Source: Chitinophaga sp. (GTDB taxonomy: Bacteria; Bacteroidota; Bacteroidia; Chitinophagales; Chitinophagaceae). From it: a stretch of 64,000 nt of DNA. The DNA lies in assembly GCF_017745275.1 (NCBI RefSeq), contig NZ_JAGHZS010000003.1:180693-244692 (forward strand), read 5' to 3'. Shown here one piece after another: positions 55,317 to 63,255 of the stretch (its first letter is position 1; each line of letters begins with the position of its first letter). The translations under genes and the position numbers were made by a program. The notes under the pieces were generated by a model. It was not told the DNA's origin. It made no database searches and saw only the letters and a program-made list of their open reading frames with translations.

Positions 55317-55610
55317 TTAGTGACATTCCTTGTTCAAATCCCGCTTTTTGCCTCGACAACCCTCCAGTTCATAAATATAGTAGCCTTTCCGCAAAATTTG
55401 CACTTCCCACCGCGGTATTACCTCAGTAATATGTGAAAATCTGCAGTCTTTACGCAAAATGAACAGCTCCTCCCCCCTTCTGCCCTGCAGGTATTTCTTA
55501 CCAAATACCAATACTTCCTCAAACCGGGTATCCTTGTTGACTATAATATTGAAATGCAGATGACTCCCATCTTTTCTCTTAACGTAGGTATCATAAACAG
55601 CTACTTCCAT
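55317..55610 (-). CDS. DUF2024 family protein
   Basis: The 97-aa cytoplasmic protein begins MEVAVYDTYVKRKDGSHLHFNIIV, which matches the start of DUF2024 proteins, small proteins of unknown function found widely in Bacteroidota and Proteobacteria. The body is typical: KDTRFEEVLVFGKKYL and a Cys-containing C-terminus (CRFSH, EGCRGKK, NKECH). It lies 36 nt after the protoglobin-like gene and 69 nt before the MarR gene, so it is probably co-transcribed with both. Confidence 0.85.
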   Translation of the reverse strand: MEVAVYDTYVKRKDGSHLHFNIIVNKDTRFEEVLVFGKKYLQGRRGEELFILRKDCRFSHITEVIPRWEVQILRKGYYIYELEGCRGKKRDLNKECH

Positions 55611-55646
55611 GTCCCGGAACTTTTATTACTAACGTAAACGGTTATA

Positions 55647-56225
55647 TTAAAAAGAGGGAGATGACCCATCCGGATAAACCCATAACAGCACACTAAAACT
55701 AATTGCTTTAAACCACGCCTGTTGCATGCGCTCTACCTCGGCCACCGGATGCCCATGCTGGCTGAGATAAGGTCTGCCAGCTTCCGCCACGGGATAAATA
55801 AAAGTGGACATATACCGCAGATATTCAAGTGGCAACGCGGCGAGATCCATATCCGCCACCGGCTTTAATTGCAGCTGCGCCGCAATACGTTCTTCAAATT
55901 GCCACCAGGTGTTCCCCTCCTGCCTCGTACATAGATCAATCAGCCATTGCCGGAACTGAGGCCGCAGGGTTTGCAGATAATCTAAATCAGGCGCACCTCC
56001 CCGCGTAAAATAATAAGCGAGGTAGTTATTCTTTAAAATGTAATCATACCAGTTGTCCAGGATATCTTCTGTATGCGCCAGCAAAATATCTCCTGCCATC
56101 AGCAGATATTGTTCATCATCATGCGTGAACAACAGCATTCGTTTTAGCTTGACTAATACTTGCGCATCCAGTGGGGATTTAGGGTTACCTGAGCCCGCTG
56201 TGCCATACTGCATAGCGTTATTCAT
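55647..56225 (-). CDS. Protoglobin-fold protein lacking the proximal haem histidine
   Basis: The 192-aa protein matches protoglobin from end to end: LLFTHDDEQYLLMAGDIL, EDILDNWYDYILKNNYLAYYF, FRQWLIDLCTR, LEYLRYMSTFIYPV and MQQAWFKAISFSVLLWVYP. The distal Trp-Tyr pair (NWYDY) is kept. In the archaeal protein a His-His pair follows Y-E-I-G-L-R and provides the proximal haem ligand. Here the corresponding stretch is FEERIAAQLQLKP, with no His between about residues 95 and 150. Haem binding may be lost or use another ligand. First gene of a probable operon with DUF2024 and MarR; a TATATTTG -7 element lies at 56264-56271 on the minus strand. Confidence 0.9.
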   Translation of the reverse strand: MNNAMQYGTAGSGNPKSPLDAQVLVKLKRMLLFTHDDEQYLLMAGDILLAHTEDILDNWYDYILKNNYLAYYFTRGGAPDLDYLQTLRPQFRQWLIDLCTRQEGNTWWQFEERIAAQLQLKPVADMDLAALPLEYLRYMSTFIYPVAEAGRPYLSQHGHPVAEVERMQQAWFKAISFSVLLWVYPDGSSPSF

Positions 56226-56277
56226 ACATGTAGATTTATATGTCCTTCACGGATTGGTTATTACAAATATAATAAGG

Positions 56278-56330
56278 TTGCCTAACTAAAAAAATTATAT
56301 CGTAATCGTAGGGTATTTCACGTTAGGTAA
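56278..56330. promoter_or_regulatory. Inverted TTGCCTAAC / GTTAGGTAA pair between divergent genes
   Basis: TTGCCTAAC (56278-56286) and GTTAGGTAA (56322-56330) match at 8 of 9 positions in inverted orientation, 35 nt apart. The first copy abuts the -7 element of the protoglobin operon. A related TTAGTGGGGCAAGG occurs just upstream of the MarR gene itself (55271-55284). Candidate MarR binding sites. Confidence 0.4.
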
Positions 56331-56353
56331 TTGATATATTAATATAATTTTAT

Positions 56354-56384
56354 TTGTGATTGTAAAACGAACACTATAGCTTTG
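56354..56384 (+). promoter_or_regulatory. Predicted promoter of the ClC-like gene
   Basis: TTG (56354-56356), a 20-nt spacer and TAGCTTTG (56377-56384) match the Bacteroidota consensus exactly, with a leader of about 20 nt to the ATG at 56412. Confidence 0.65.
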
Positions 56385-56411
56385 ATGTGATTGTTTATAA
56401 CCAATTGCATT

Positions 56412-57662
56412 ATGGTACATTATATCACCAGCAGGGCTTTTCGTATAGTACCCATACCAGATGGGCAGGAATACACACGAATAAAGAAAACATCGCGGGT
56501 GTTGTACCTCTCGATAGCAGCTATGTTAGTGGCGGCTATGGGAGTAGCAGTTGGGAAGCTGCTAACCCTGCTTGTTCAATGGCTCATGGCGTTATCTTTT
56601 TTTGGGGACATTAGCAAGGAGGTCGGCACACCTGAAAATGAAGACCTAGGTATATGGATCATTGTTATTCCCGTTGCAGGTGCCCTACTGTTAACCTGGC
56701 TAAGTAAATACAACAAAGGTTTTCTCAATGCTATCGGCCTCACGGTTGCCATAGGCAACGGTGCTCCAATGGGGATAGAAAGTCCTGTCATGATATTTAA
56801 CGGAGCAATTGGAAACTGGATCGGTAAATTACTTCGCTGCAGCCCCGGCGAATGCTATGTACTTTTTGTTGCTGGCACATGTAGCACGTTAGCTGGTCTC
56901 TTTGGTGCGCCTATAGCAGCTATATTGCTGGTAACAGAATGTTTTTTTGTGGTGGTTACTATTAACACCATGATTCCTGTAATCCTGGCGGCTATAACTG
57001 CCGGTATCGGCAGTTATCTGCTTAGGGGAGCCACGCCGGTGTTCAACATTCCTGCGGCACCAAATGTAACCATGCAGGCCTTGCTGGCTTATCTTGGCGT
57101 AGGGGTGCTGGTAGGGTTATGGGCTAAGATGAGTATGAATTTATCCGGTTTGATAGATAAATTGTTTGGAAAGCTAACTACATATAGCCGTTGGATTTTA
57201 TTGCTGGCAGCATTGGTAACAGGTGTAGCAGGCTATATTTCTCCAAGGGCATTAGGAACAGGTAACAATTATATGAATGATCTGTTACAGGCGCATGTTA
57301 CCTTGTCTATCCTGGTTGCATTGGCTGTTGTAAAATTGGTCGCATGGTTGTTCTTTTCCAGCGCTTATAAAACGGGTAGTGGCATTATACCGGTATTGGT
57401 AACAGGTGGCGCTGCAGCATTGTTGGTAGGTGTAGTCATACAATTATTATTTCCCGCAGTAGTAATACATTCCGGTACCCTTGTGCTGGCGGGTATGGCA
57501 GCTATGCTGGCAGGAACTTCAAGGGCCCTGTTTACTGCCATGGTACTTGCGGTAGAGTTAACACATGATGTGAATACGATATTACCGGTTGTAGCAGCCT
57601 GTTGTGTTTCCTTTTGTATATCACTGGTCACTGTATTTAAGACAAAAGCGGAAACCATATAA
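56412..57662 (+). CDS. ClC-like chloride channel/antiporter with missing N-terminal motif
   Basis: The 416-aa multi-helix protein shows ClC features: the GNGAPMGIESPVMIFNGAIGNWIG block (counterpart of G-K/R-E-G-P), VLFVAGTCSTLAGLFGAPIAAILLVTE, and KTGSGIIPVLVTGGAAALLVG (counterpart of the GxFxP region). The GSGIP segment, which lies before the first of these and holds the filter Ser, is not found: LLLTWLSKYNKGF leads straight into FLNAIGLTVAIG. The frame is otherwise intact. The ATG gives MVHYITSR; a TTG seven codons earlier is possible. It diverges from the protoglobin-MarR operon. Anion transport activity is uncertain. Confidence 0.85.
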   Translation: MVHYITSRAFRIVPIPDGQEYTRIKKTSRVLYLSIAAMLVAAMGVAVGKLLTLLVQWLMALSFFGDISKEVGTPENEDLGIWIIVIPVAGALLLTWLSKYNKGFLNAIGLTVAIGNGAPMGIESPVMIFNGAIGNWIGKLLRCSPGECYVLFVAGTCSTLAGLFGAPIAAILLVTECFFVVVTINTMIPVILAAITAGIGSYLLRGATPVFNIPAAPNVTMQALLAYLGVGVLVGLWAKMSMNLSGLIDKLFGKLTTYSRWILLLAALVTGVAGYISPRALGTGNNYMNDLLQAHVTLSILVALAVVKLVAWLFFSSAYKTGSGIIPVLVTGGAAALLVGVVIQLLFPAVVIHSGTLVLAGMAAMLAGTSRALFTAMVLAVELTHDVNTILPVVAACCVSFCISLVTVFKTKAETI

Positions 57663-57702
57663 ATGTTTTCCGCTTTTATCTTCGCAAAAATGCTTTTTAC
57701 AC

Positions 57703-58029
57703 TTAATCGTGCGGCGACACAAATTTCAATCCTATAATAGAACCTATTAACAATACCAGGAAGAATATCCGCCATAATGCAGCCGGCTCTTTAAAAAATA
57801 ACATACCAGCTATTACAGTACCTGCAGCACCAATACCTGTCCATACTGCATAAGAAGTACCTATTGGTAATCCACCGTTGATTGCTTTGTTTAGAAAGAA
57901 AAAGCTTAAGCTGATACATACAATGAAACTAATCGAAGGCCACAGCTTTGAGAAGTTCTCAGAATACTTTAATGAAATAGTAAAGCCTATTTCAAACAGT
58001 CCACCAATGACAAGGAATAACCAAGGCAT
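57703..58029 (-). CDS. Small multidrug resistance (SMR) family protein, Gdx/SugE-like
   Basis: The 108-aa inner-membrane protein has four helices. The critical Glu in the first (LFLVIGGLFEIGFTISLKY) and the GTSYAVWTGIGAAGTVIAGML signature are present, as in EmrE and SugE/Gdx. It exports small cations such as guanidinium or quaternary ammonium compounds in exchange for protons. It has a ~150-nt leader with three small hairpins in a row that may regulate it. It converges with the ClC-like gene. Confidence 0.92.
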   Translation of the reverse strand: MPWLFLVIGGLFEIGFTISLKYSENFSKLWPSISFIVCISLSFFFLNKAINGGLPIGTSYAVWTGIGAAGTVIAGMLFFKEPAALWRIFFLVLLIGSIIGLKFVSPHD

Positions 58030-58082
58030 AATACTGAATTTAGAAAGTAAGAAAAAATATATTGAATAGTAAAAGGCACGAA

Positions 58083-58126
58083 ATGCCCGTTCTCTGTGGA
58101 TCAGAGACCGTAGTTAAAAACTGCGT
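58083..58126 (-). ncRNA. Three tandem hairpins in the SMR gene leader
   Basis: On the minus strand three short stems follow each other: GCAGTT/AACTAC, TCTCTG/CAGAGA and GGCA/TGCC, the last followed by TTTT. This could be an attenuator or a ligand-binding leader. I compared it by eye with the guanidine-I, -II and -III patterns, and it does not match them. Confidence 0.3.
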
Positions 58127-58183
58127 AAGCGATAGATATGCCGAATGAAGTAAAACGCATGCGGCGAAGGTAGCACAATTTTT

Positions 58184-58849
58184 TTAATCTATCCTTTTGA
58201 GGGCTTCCCGTTTACTGAGTGGTGCAAGAGGATGACGGTTCACAAAAGCTTTCACCCCTTCAGGATTAGTTTTGGAATACTCCCGTAATGCCCAGCCAAT
58301 GGCCTTCTGAATAAAAAATTCTTTGACGTGTGCATGTTGCAAAATGTATTGATATAAAAGCGCCTCATTGGTATGTTGCTTATAGCCATTTTGAAAAGTG
58401 AGGGCTGCGCGTTGTAGCCACATGTTATCACTGTTGCACCAACGGTTGGTGATCGCAGCATCGGTGCCCTGGAATTTCTTCAGCCATGGACCTGCTACAA
58501 AAGCGATGACACCATCTACACTATCCCACCAGGATTTATGCGTGATCATGTACTCAAGCACATGAATATCTGCGGGCGTCCATTGTTTGTGAAAGTATTG
58601 CATCAGGTCAATAGCAGCGTATTGATATTCCCGTTCTGGTTTTTCCCACAATACTCTTATCAGTGCGGGCATTTCAGCAAAATCGGGCAAGCCATGTGCC
58701 GCTTTCAATGCCTTAATAATGTTGCGGCGTTCTGGTGTTTTAATGCCCAGGAATTCGAATTGATCCCGCAGGTATTGCTTCATGGCTGCAGCATTCACTG
58801 GATTGGCGGCAGGTGTAAATGCAGTAGTAAGCAAGGTATGATAACGCAT
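58184..58849 (-). CDS. DNA alkylation repair protein, AlkD-like
   Basis: The 221-aa HEAT-like repeat protein has FLGIKTPERRNIIKALKAAHG, VLWEKPEREYQYAAIDLM, THKSWWDSVDGVIAFVAGPWL and FIQKAIGWALREYSKTNP, the pattern of AlkD-type DNA glycosylases that remove alkylated bases. The WWDSVD Asp, which is catalytic in AlkD, is present. The gene begins 3 nt after the end of meaB on the minus strand, so it is translated from the same message. Confidence 0.93.
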   Translation of the reverse strand: MRYHTLLTTAFTPAANPVNAAAMKQYLRDQFEFLGIKTPERRNIIKALKAAHGLPDFAEMPALIRVLWEKPEREYQYAAIDLMQYFHKQWTPADIHVLEYMITHKSWWDSVDGVIAFVAGPWLKKFQGTDAAITNRWCNSDNMWLQRAALTFQNGYKQHTNEALLYQYILQHAHVKEFFIQKAIGWALREYSKTNPEGVKAFVNRHPLAPLSKREALKRID

Positions 58850-58852
58850 GTA

Positions 58853-59761
58853 TTACCCCTGTGTTTTAGTATGGATATAACGATAAAGGTTAAACGTTTT
58901 TTGCGTCAGCAGGGCTTGTATTTCTTGTTGCAACGTTTGTTTAGCCACGTCTTTCATGCGGCGGTGCTGTATAAGCTGGTAAGCTTTTTCAGCCAGCAAC
59001 AGCACCTGTTTGGGTTGCTGATGAGAAACGGCTTCATGATGCCGGCTGATAGCGTTAATAATTTCGTGTATGCCTGCATGTTGGGTGGCGATGGATTTGA
59101 TCACGGGAATTTCCCATCCGCCTGTTTGTTTGCTATGAGCCAGCAGGCGGAGATTTTTTACAAAAATATCCGCGTTATCGCGATCTGCTTTGTTAACCAC
59201 AAAGATGTCGGCAATTTCCATCAGCCCGGCTTTCATGGTTTGTATTTCATCGCCGGCTTCCGGCACTACTACTACTACGGTGGTATCTGCCACACCGGCT
59301 ATTTCAACTTCGCTTTGTCCTACGCCTACTGTTTCAATAAAAAGGTAGTCAAACTTCGCAGCTTTAATCAGGTCGCTTACTTCTATAATCTTGGGGCTTA
59401 AGCCGCCAAGAGCGCCTCTGCTGGCCATGGAGCGGATAAATACGTTCGGATGATTAAAATGTTGACTCATCCGGATCCGGTCGCCCAGGAGTGCACCGAA
59501 GTTGAAAGGAGAAGATGGATCTACAGCAATGATAGCAACGCTTTTATTTTGTTCCAGCAGCGATGTAATCAAGCCATTGACCAGTGTGCTTTTTCCGGCG
59601 CCGGGAGGTCCGGTTATGCCGGCTACAATGGTATGATGGCTCACGGGGAGTTGTTCCAACAGTTGCTCGTACCCTGCTGCTTCATTTTCTACGAGGGAAA
59701 TGCAACGGGCCAATGATTTTATATCACCGCTTAATAATCCGGGTATATACTGTTGGTACAT
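58853..59761 (-). CDS. meaB: Methylmalonyl-CoA mutase-associated GTPase MeaB
   Basis: The 302-aa G3E GTPase has Walker A GPPGAGKSTLVNGL, the AVDPSSPFNFGALLGDRIRM switch region, ETVGVGQSEVEIAG, and NKADRDNADIF. MeaB guards and reloads the adenosylcobalamin cofactor of methylmalonyl-CoA mutase. The mutase genes are not in this window. The ATG before YQQYIPG is chosen over a TTG seven codons earlier. It lies between a glycosyltransferase and the alkD-like gene on the same strand. Confidence 0.95.
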   Translation of the reverse strand: MYQQYIPGLLSGDIKSLARCISLVENEAAGYEQLLEQLPVSHHTIVAGITGPPGAGKSTLVNGLITSLLEQNKSVAIIAVDPSSPFNFGALLGDRIRMSQHFNHPNVFIRSMASRGALGGLSPKIIEVSDLIKAAKFDYLFIETVGVGQSEVEIAGVADTTVVVVVPEAGDEIQTMKAGLMEIADIFVVNKADRDNADIFVKNLRLLAHSKQTGGWEIPVIKSIATQHAGIHEIINAISRHHEAVSHQQPKQVLLLAEKAYQLIQHRRMKDVAKQTLQQEIQALLTQKTFNLYRYIHTKTQG

Positions 59762-59800
59762 TTTGTAAATATTCAGGAACAAAAATAAGGGGTCTGCCGG

Positions 59801-60847
59801 TTACACCAGTAAAGAGCGATAAACATTCAGGTATTGTTCTCCTATTTCATCCCAGCTAAAGCTATCCGCATGTTTTTTAATGGCGGCCATCGGCTGGGTG
59901 GCTGCATAATGTGCCATGCCTTTGGCAAATACTTCCCGCATATATAGCGGATCAAAGTTGTCGAAGTAGTAAGCCAGGTCGCCGCCTATTTCCGGAAGGC
60001 TGGTTTTATTAGACAGGAAAACCGGTTTGCCATGATGCATGGCTTCTATTACAGGGATGCCAAAGCCTTCTGCGATGGAAGGAAATACAAATGCAGCACA
60101 ATGACTGAAGTACCAGTATTTGCTTTCTTCGTCAATAGGTCCCAGAATTTTCACGCGGTCCTGTACGCCATAATACGCTGCTTCCTGTAATATCTGTTTT
60201 TGATAGGAAGTATTGGCATTGCCCGCAATGATCAGCTCGTAATCTGTATCTTTAAGCAGACAGGGAATCACGTGGAAGTTCTTTTTAGGCAATATGGTAC
60301 CGATGGTGAATAAAAATGGCCTGTTGGGGCGATACACCGGGTTATCAAAATCGGGGAACGATTTGATGTTGCACCCATTATAAATAACACTTAAAGGGGT
60401 ATCTCCTATGTTAAGGTGCTGAAGCACATCTTGTTTAACATAATTAGAGATGGCAATAAGATGATCTGCCCTATTGATCATCCGTTGTACCTTGGCTAAT
60501 TGACCGGATATTCTGTGTTTATAATTGGGTTTATATAAAAAATTCAGGTCGTGAATAGTTAAAACCCGCTTAATGTTGGAAGATTCAGGAGAATAGTCGG
60601 AAAGTTGATAGGTGGTATGCCACACCTGGATGTCCTTGGAATAGGGCATCCATAGCTTGTGCCAGGCCTTTTGATTATAGTGAGCTTGTTCCGAAAAAAT
60701 GGTTTGCCGATAGGATGGCAAATAGAAGTAAAGTTCTTCCGGAGGCGCCACCAGCTTGAGCAAAGATTGGCCAAGTTCGCTGCAATAAGTATATAGACCG
60801 TTGTTCGGATATTTCAACCTTTCACAGTCTATCACAAATCTTGGCAT
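59801..60847 (-). CDS. Glycosyltransferase, GT4 family
   Basis: The 348-aa cytoplasmic protein has the GT-B fold. The donor-binding C-terminal half shows FLFTIGTILPKKNFHVIPCLL and FPSIAEGFGIPVIEAMHHGKPVFLSN, with the E-x7-E motif of GT4. The N-terminal half (FVIDCERLKYPNNGLYTYCSELGQSL) binds the acceptor. It probably adds a sugar in envelope polysaccharide synthesis; no polysaccharide cluster is adjacent. It is first in a run with meaB and the alkD-like gene. Confidence 0.93.
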   Translation of the reverse strand: MPRFVIDCERLKYPNNGLYTYCSELGQSLLKLVAPPEELYFYLPSYRQTIFSEQAHYNQKAWHKLWMPYSKDIQVWHTTYQLSDYSPESSNIKRVLTIHDLNFLYKPNYKHRISGQLAKVQRMINRADHLIAISNYVKQDVLQHLNIGDTPLSVIYNGCNIKSFPDFDNPVYRPNRPFLFTIGTILPKKNFHVIPCLLKDTDYELIIAGNANTSYQKQILQEAAYYGVQDRVKILGPIDEESKYWYFSHCAAFVFPSIAEGFGIPVIEAMHHGKPVFLSNKTSLPEIGGDLAYYFDNFDPLYMREVFAKGMAHYAATQPMAAIKKHADSFSWDEIGEQYLNVYRSLLV

Positions 60848-60931
60848 ATATTAATCAGTTTGAATAATTGTCTGGTATATATTTATATATAACTAAATGC
60901 TTAAGCGAAGATATTACAACTTTTTACGAAA

Positions 60932-60971
60932 AAAAGATAATTATCTTTTACCCTTTGCCGGATAAATTATC
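60932..60971. promoter_or_regulatory. Two tandem GATAA(A)TTATC palindromes between divergent genes
   Basis: AAAAGATAATTATCTTTT (60932-60949) is an 18-bp perfect palindrome. GATAAATTATC (60961-60971) repeats its core with the centre 25 bp away. They lie in the 171-bp gap between the glycosyltransferase and Lon-N genes. Confidence 0.45.
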
Positions 60972-61018
60972 TTACTAACGTATATTGGTTGTCAGTCCAA
61001 TTGCGTACTATTATACTA

Positions 61019-61654
61019 ATGACAAATTTTATTTCCATATTTCCGCTTGGAATTGTAGTGTATCCGGGAGAGCAATTAAACCTTCACGTTTTTGAGCCCC
61101 GGTACAAGCAATTAGTGGCTGCCTGCATCACTGAACATAAGCCTTTTGGAATTCCAACTGTAATAAATAAAAAAATTATGGAATATGGAACACTGGTGCA
61201 AATAAAAAAGGTAGAAAAAATATATGAAACCGGGGAAATGGACATTGTAACCACTGGTGACAGCGTTTTCCGGATGTTGGAGCAGGTAGGGGAAATTCCC
61301 GATAAACTATATACCGGGGCCATTGTAAATTATCCGGAAAATAGTGAGGAAGGCAATTCCCGGCTTTTACAGGAGGTATTACACGGGGTGCGGGAACTAC
61401 ACGCCATCCTGCAAATTCATAAAACATTCCGGAAAGAAGATGACCAGCTCTGCTCCTACGACCTGGCGCATCATGCCGGGTTGTCGCTGGATGAGGAGTA
61501 TGAACTGCTACATCTCTTTTATGAAACACAGCGACTGGAATACCTGAAACGTCATCTGCACAAGGTAATTCCCATGATGGCGGAAATGGAAAGGCTGAAA
61601 GAGAGAGTTATGCTGAACGGCCACTTCCGGAACTTATCTGCCGATAATTTATAA
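61019..61654 (+). CDS. Lon N-terminal substrate-binding domain protein
   Basis: The 211-aa protein is a free-standing Lon-N (PUA-like) domain at about 1-110 (ISIFPLGIVVYPGEQLNLHVFEPRYKQLV, FGIPTVINKK, GTLVQIKKVEKIYETGEMDI), followed by a helical C-terminus (DEEYELLHLFYETQRLEYLKRHLHKVIPMM). It has no ATPase or protease domain. It may bind unfolded segments, but the function is unknown. The ATG is chosen over a TTG ten codons upstream. Confidence 0.9.
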   Translation: MTNFISIFPLGIVVYPGEQLNLHVFEPRYKQLVAACITEHKPFGIPTVINKKIMEYGTLVQIKKVEKIYETGEMDIVTTGDSVFRMLEQVGEIPDKLYTGAIVNYPENSEEGNSRLLQEVLHGVRELHAILQIHKTFRKEDDQLCSYDLAHHAGLSLDEEYELLHLFYETQRLEYLKRHLHKVIPMMAEMERLKERVMLNGHFRNLSADNL

Positions 61655-61824
61655 TTTTTAGTAAGATGCCCGCCTGGTATGCGTTTCATGAGCCCTGAAA
61701 GGGAACTTTAACGTGTATTTAACAGGTAGCTTTTTTGTTTTTTTTGCTTCACGCCTTAAAAAGTAGATATTTGCAGACCCATATTTTAACAGGAATAAGG
61801 GCTTAAACTCAATTCTGTAACTCA

Positions 61825-63120
61825 ATGTATTGGACAAAAGTCAGTATTCTTTGCTTGCTGGGAAGCTTCTTCCTGATCGCAAATAAGGCTATCGCACAGG
61901 ACAACTCACCATATTCCCGCTACGGATTAGGAGATCTGAATAACAACCAAAACACGGTAAACCGTGGTATGGGTGGAGTTTCTCAGGGTTATAGCGATCC
62001 ACAGTCGGTTAACTTTGTTAATCCGGCCAGTTATTCCAGTTTGGTGTTAACAACCTTCGACGTAGGAGTGGAAGGAGGAGGCAGATCTATTACCGACCAG
62101 GGAAATAAATTCAGCTCCGGTTTCGGTACACTCTCCTATCTGCAATTGGGAATACCATTAATCATTAATAAATGGGGCCTGAACCTGGGACTTCGTCCGG
62201 TAACAAGGTCTTCCTATAATATCCAACAAGGATTTAACGGTGCCTATTTTGATACCCTGAAGTATCCGCTGACCAACAAATATGAGGGCAGTGGCGGTCT
62301 TTATCAGTTGTATGCCGGTACCGGTGTACGCATTGGCCACTTTAGTATTGGAGCAAACCTGGGCTACCTGTTCGGGAATATTGAAAACAATACCCGGTTA
62401 ATTTTCCCGGATGCCAGCATTTATCCTTCCCATAAAATGTTTCGTACCAGCTACAGCAGCTTCTTCTACAAGCTGGGTGTACAATACAGAGCTAAAGTGG
62501 CTAAAGAAATGGACCTCACCTTTGGTGCATCCGGTAGCCTCAAGCAAAATATGCACGCCCGCCAGGAAATGCTGAGTGAAACATTGCAATTGGATAACGC
62601 AGGAAACTATTCCAACCAGGATACCGTAAAATATGTAAAAGGAGAAAGAGGAACAGTGGTTTATCCGGAAGAATTTGCAGTGGGTATCATGCTTCGTAAG
62701 TTCGATAAGTGGAGCATTGGAGTGGATTTCAATAGCAGCCAGTGGCAGAACTTTCAAAGCTTTGGCGCAAAAGACTCCTCCCTGCAGAGCGCCTGGAAAT
62801 TATCCGTGGGTGGTCAGTTTGTACCAAACGCAATGGCCCTCAGCGGTTACTGGAACAGGGTTGCTTACCGTTTGGGAGCTTACTACGGGAATGATTATCT
62901 GAAATTAAATGGGGTAACAATGCCTATGACAGGCTTTACTGTAGGCGCGGGCTTACCTGTACGTCGTATGGCTTACTCCAATCAGTATAGCATGGTAAAC
63001 CTGGCGTTTGAAATAGCCCGTCGTGGTAATAACCAAACAGTGCTGAAAGAAAATATCTACCGCGTATCATTAGGTTTCACCCTAAGCGATAAGTGGTTTA
63101 TAAAACGTAAATACGAGTAA
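61825..63120 (+). CDS. Outer-membrane beta-barrel protein, Bacteroidota-specific type
   Basis: The 431-aa protein has a signal peptide (MYWTKVSILCLLGSFFLIANKAIA) cleaved before QDNSPYSRYGLGDLNNN. The stretch NRGMGGVSQGYSDPQSVNFVNPASYSSL resembles the N-terminal plug-like part of FadL/OmpP1-type barrels, followed by about 14 beta strands. It is a common Bacteroidota protein of unknown function, possibly for hydrophobic compounds. LptC follows after hairpin F. Confidence 0.82.
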   Translation: MYWTKVSILCLLGSFFLIANKAIAQDNSPYSRYGLGDLNNNQNTVNRGMGGVSQGYSDPQSVNFVNPASYSSLVLTTFDVGVEGGGRSITDQGNKFSSGFGTLSYLQLGIPLIINKWGLNLGLRPVTRSSYNIQQGFNGAYFDTLKYPLTNKYEGSGGLYQLYAGTGVRIGHFSIGANLGYLFGNIENNTRLIFPDASIYPSHKMFRTSYSSFFYKLGVQYRAKVAKEMDLTFGASGSLKQNMHARQEMLSETLQLDNAGNYSNQDTVKYVKGERGTVVYPEEFAVGIMLRKFDKWSIGVDFNSSQWQNFQSFGAKDSSLQSAWKLSVGGQFVPNAMALSGYWNRVAYRLGAYYGNDYLKLNGVTMPMTGFTVGAGLPVRRMAYSNQYSMVNLAFEIARRGNNQTVLKENIYRVSLGFTLSDKWFIKRKYE

Positions 63121-63140
63121 GCAGTTAGCTTCTGGCTATT

Positions 63141-63210
63141 AGCTTTTAGCAAAAATGCAGCGGAGATAAACATTTATACAATGTTCTCCGCTGCATTTTT
63201 GCTAAAAGCT
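63141..63210. repeat. Heptad hairpin F before lptC
   Basis: A perfect 26-bp stem (63141-63166 and 63185-63210) has an 18-nt loop. On the minus strand the outer right flank continues with heptads GCTAAAA, GCTGAAA, GCTAATT, GCTAATA. It starts 20 nt after the preceding stop codon and ends 45 nt before the lptC ATG. The loop core of A-C is absent. Confidence 0.8.
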
Positions 63211-63255
63211 GAAAGCTAATTGCTAATAGCTATCTTTGGCCTATTATTGCTCAAA

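Noticed and set aside
58030-58183. Guanidine riboswitch upstream of the SMR gene
   Set aside because: ACGG occurs twice but not within closed stem loops as in the guanidine-II class, and the guanidine-I and -III conserved sequences are not seen.
58538-59401. A 287-codon plus-strand open frame across alkD-like and meaB genes
   Set aside because: It overlaps two well-supported minus-strand genes and has Phe/Cys/His-rich composition typical of antisense translation.
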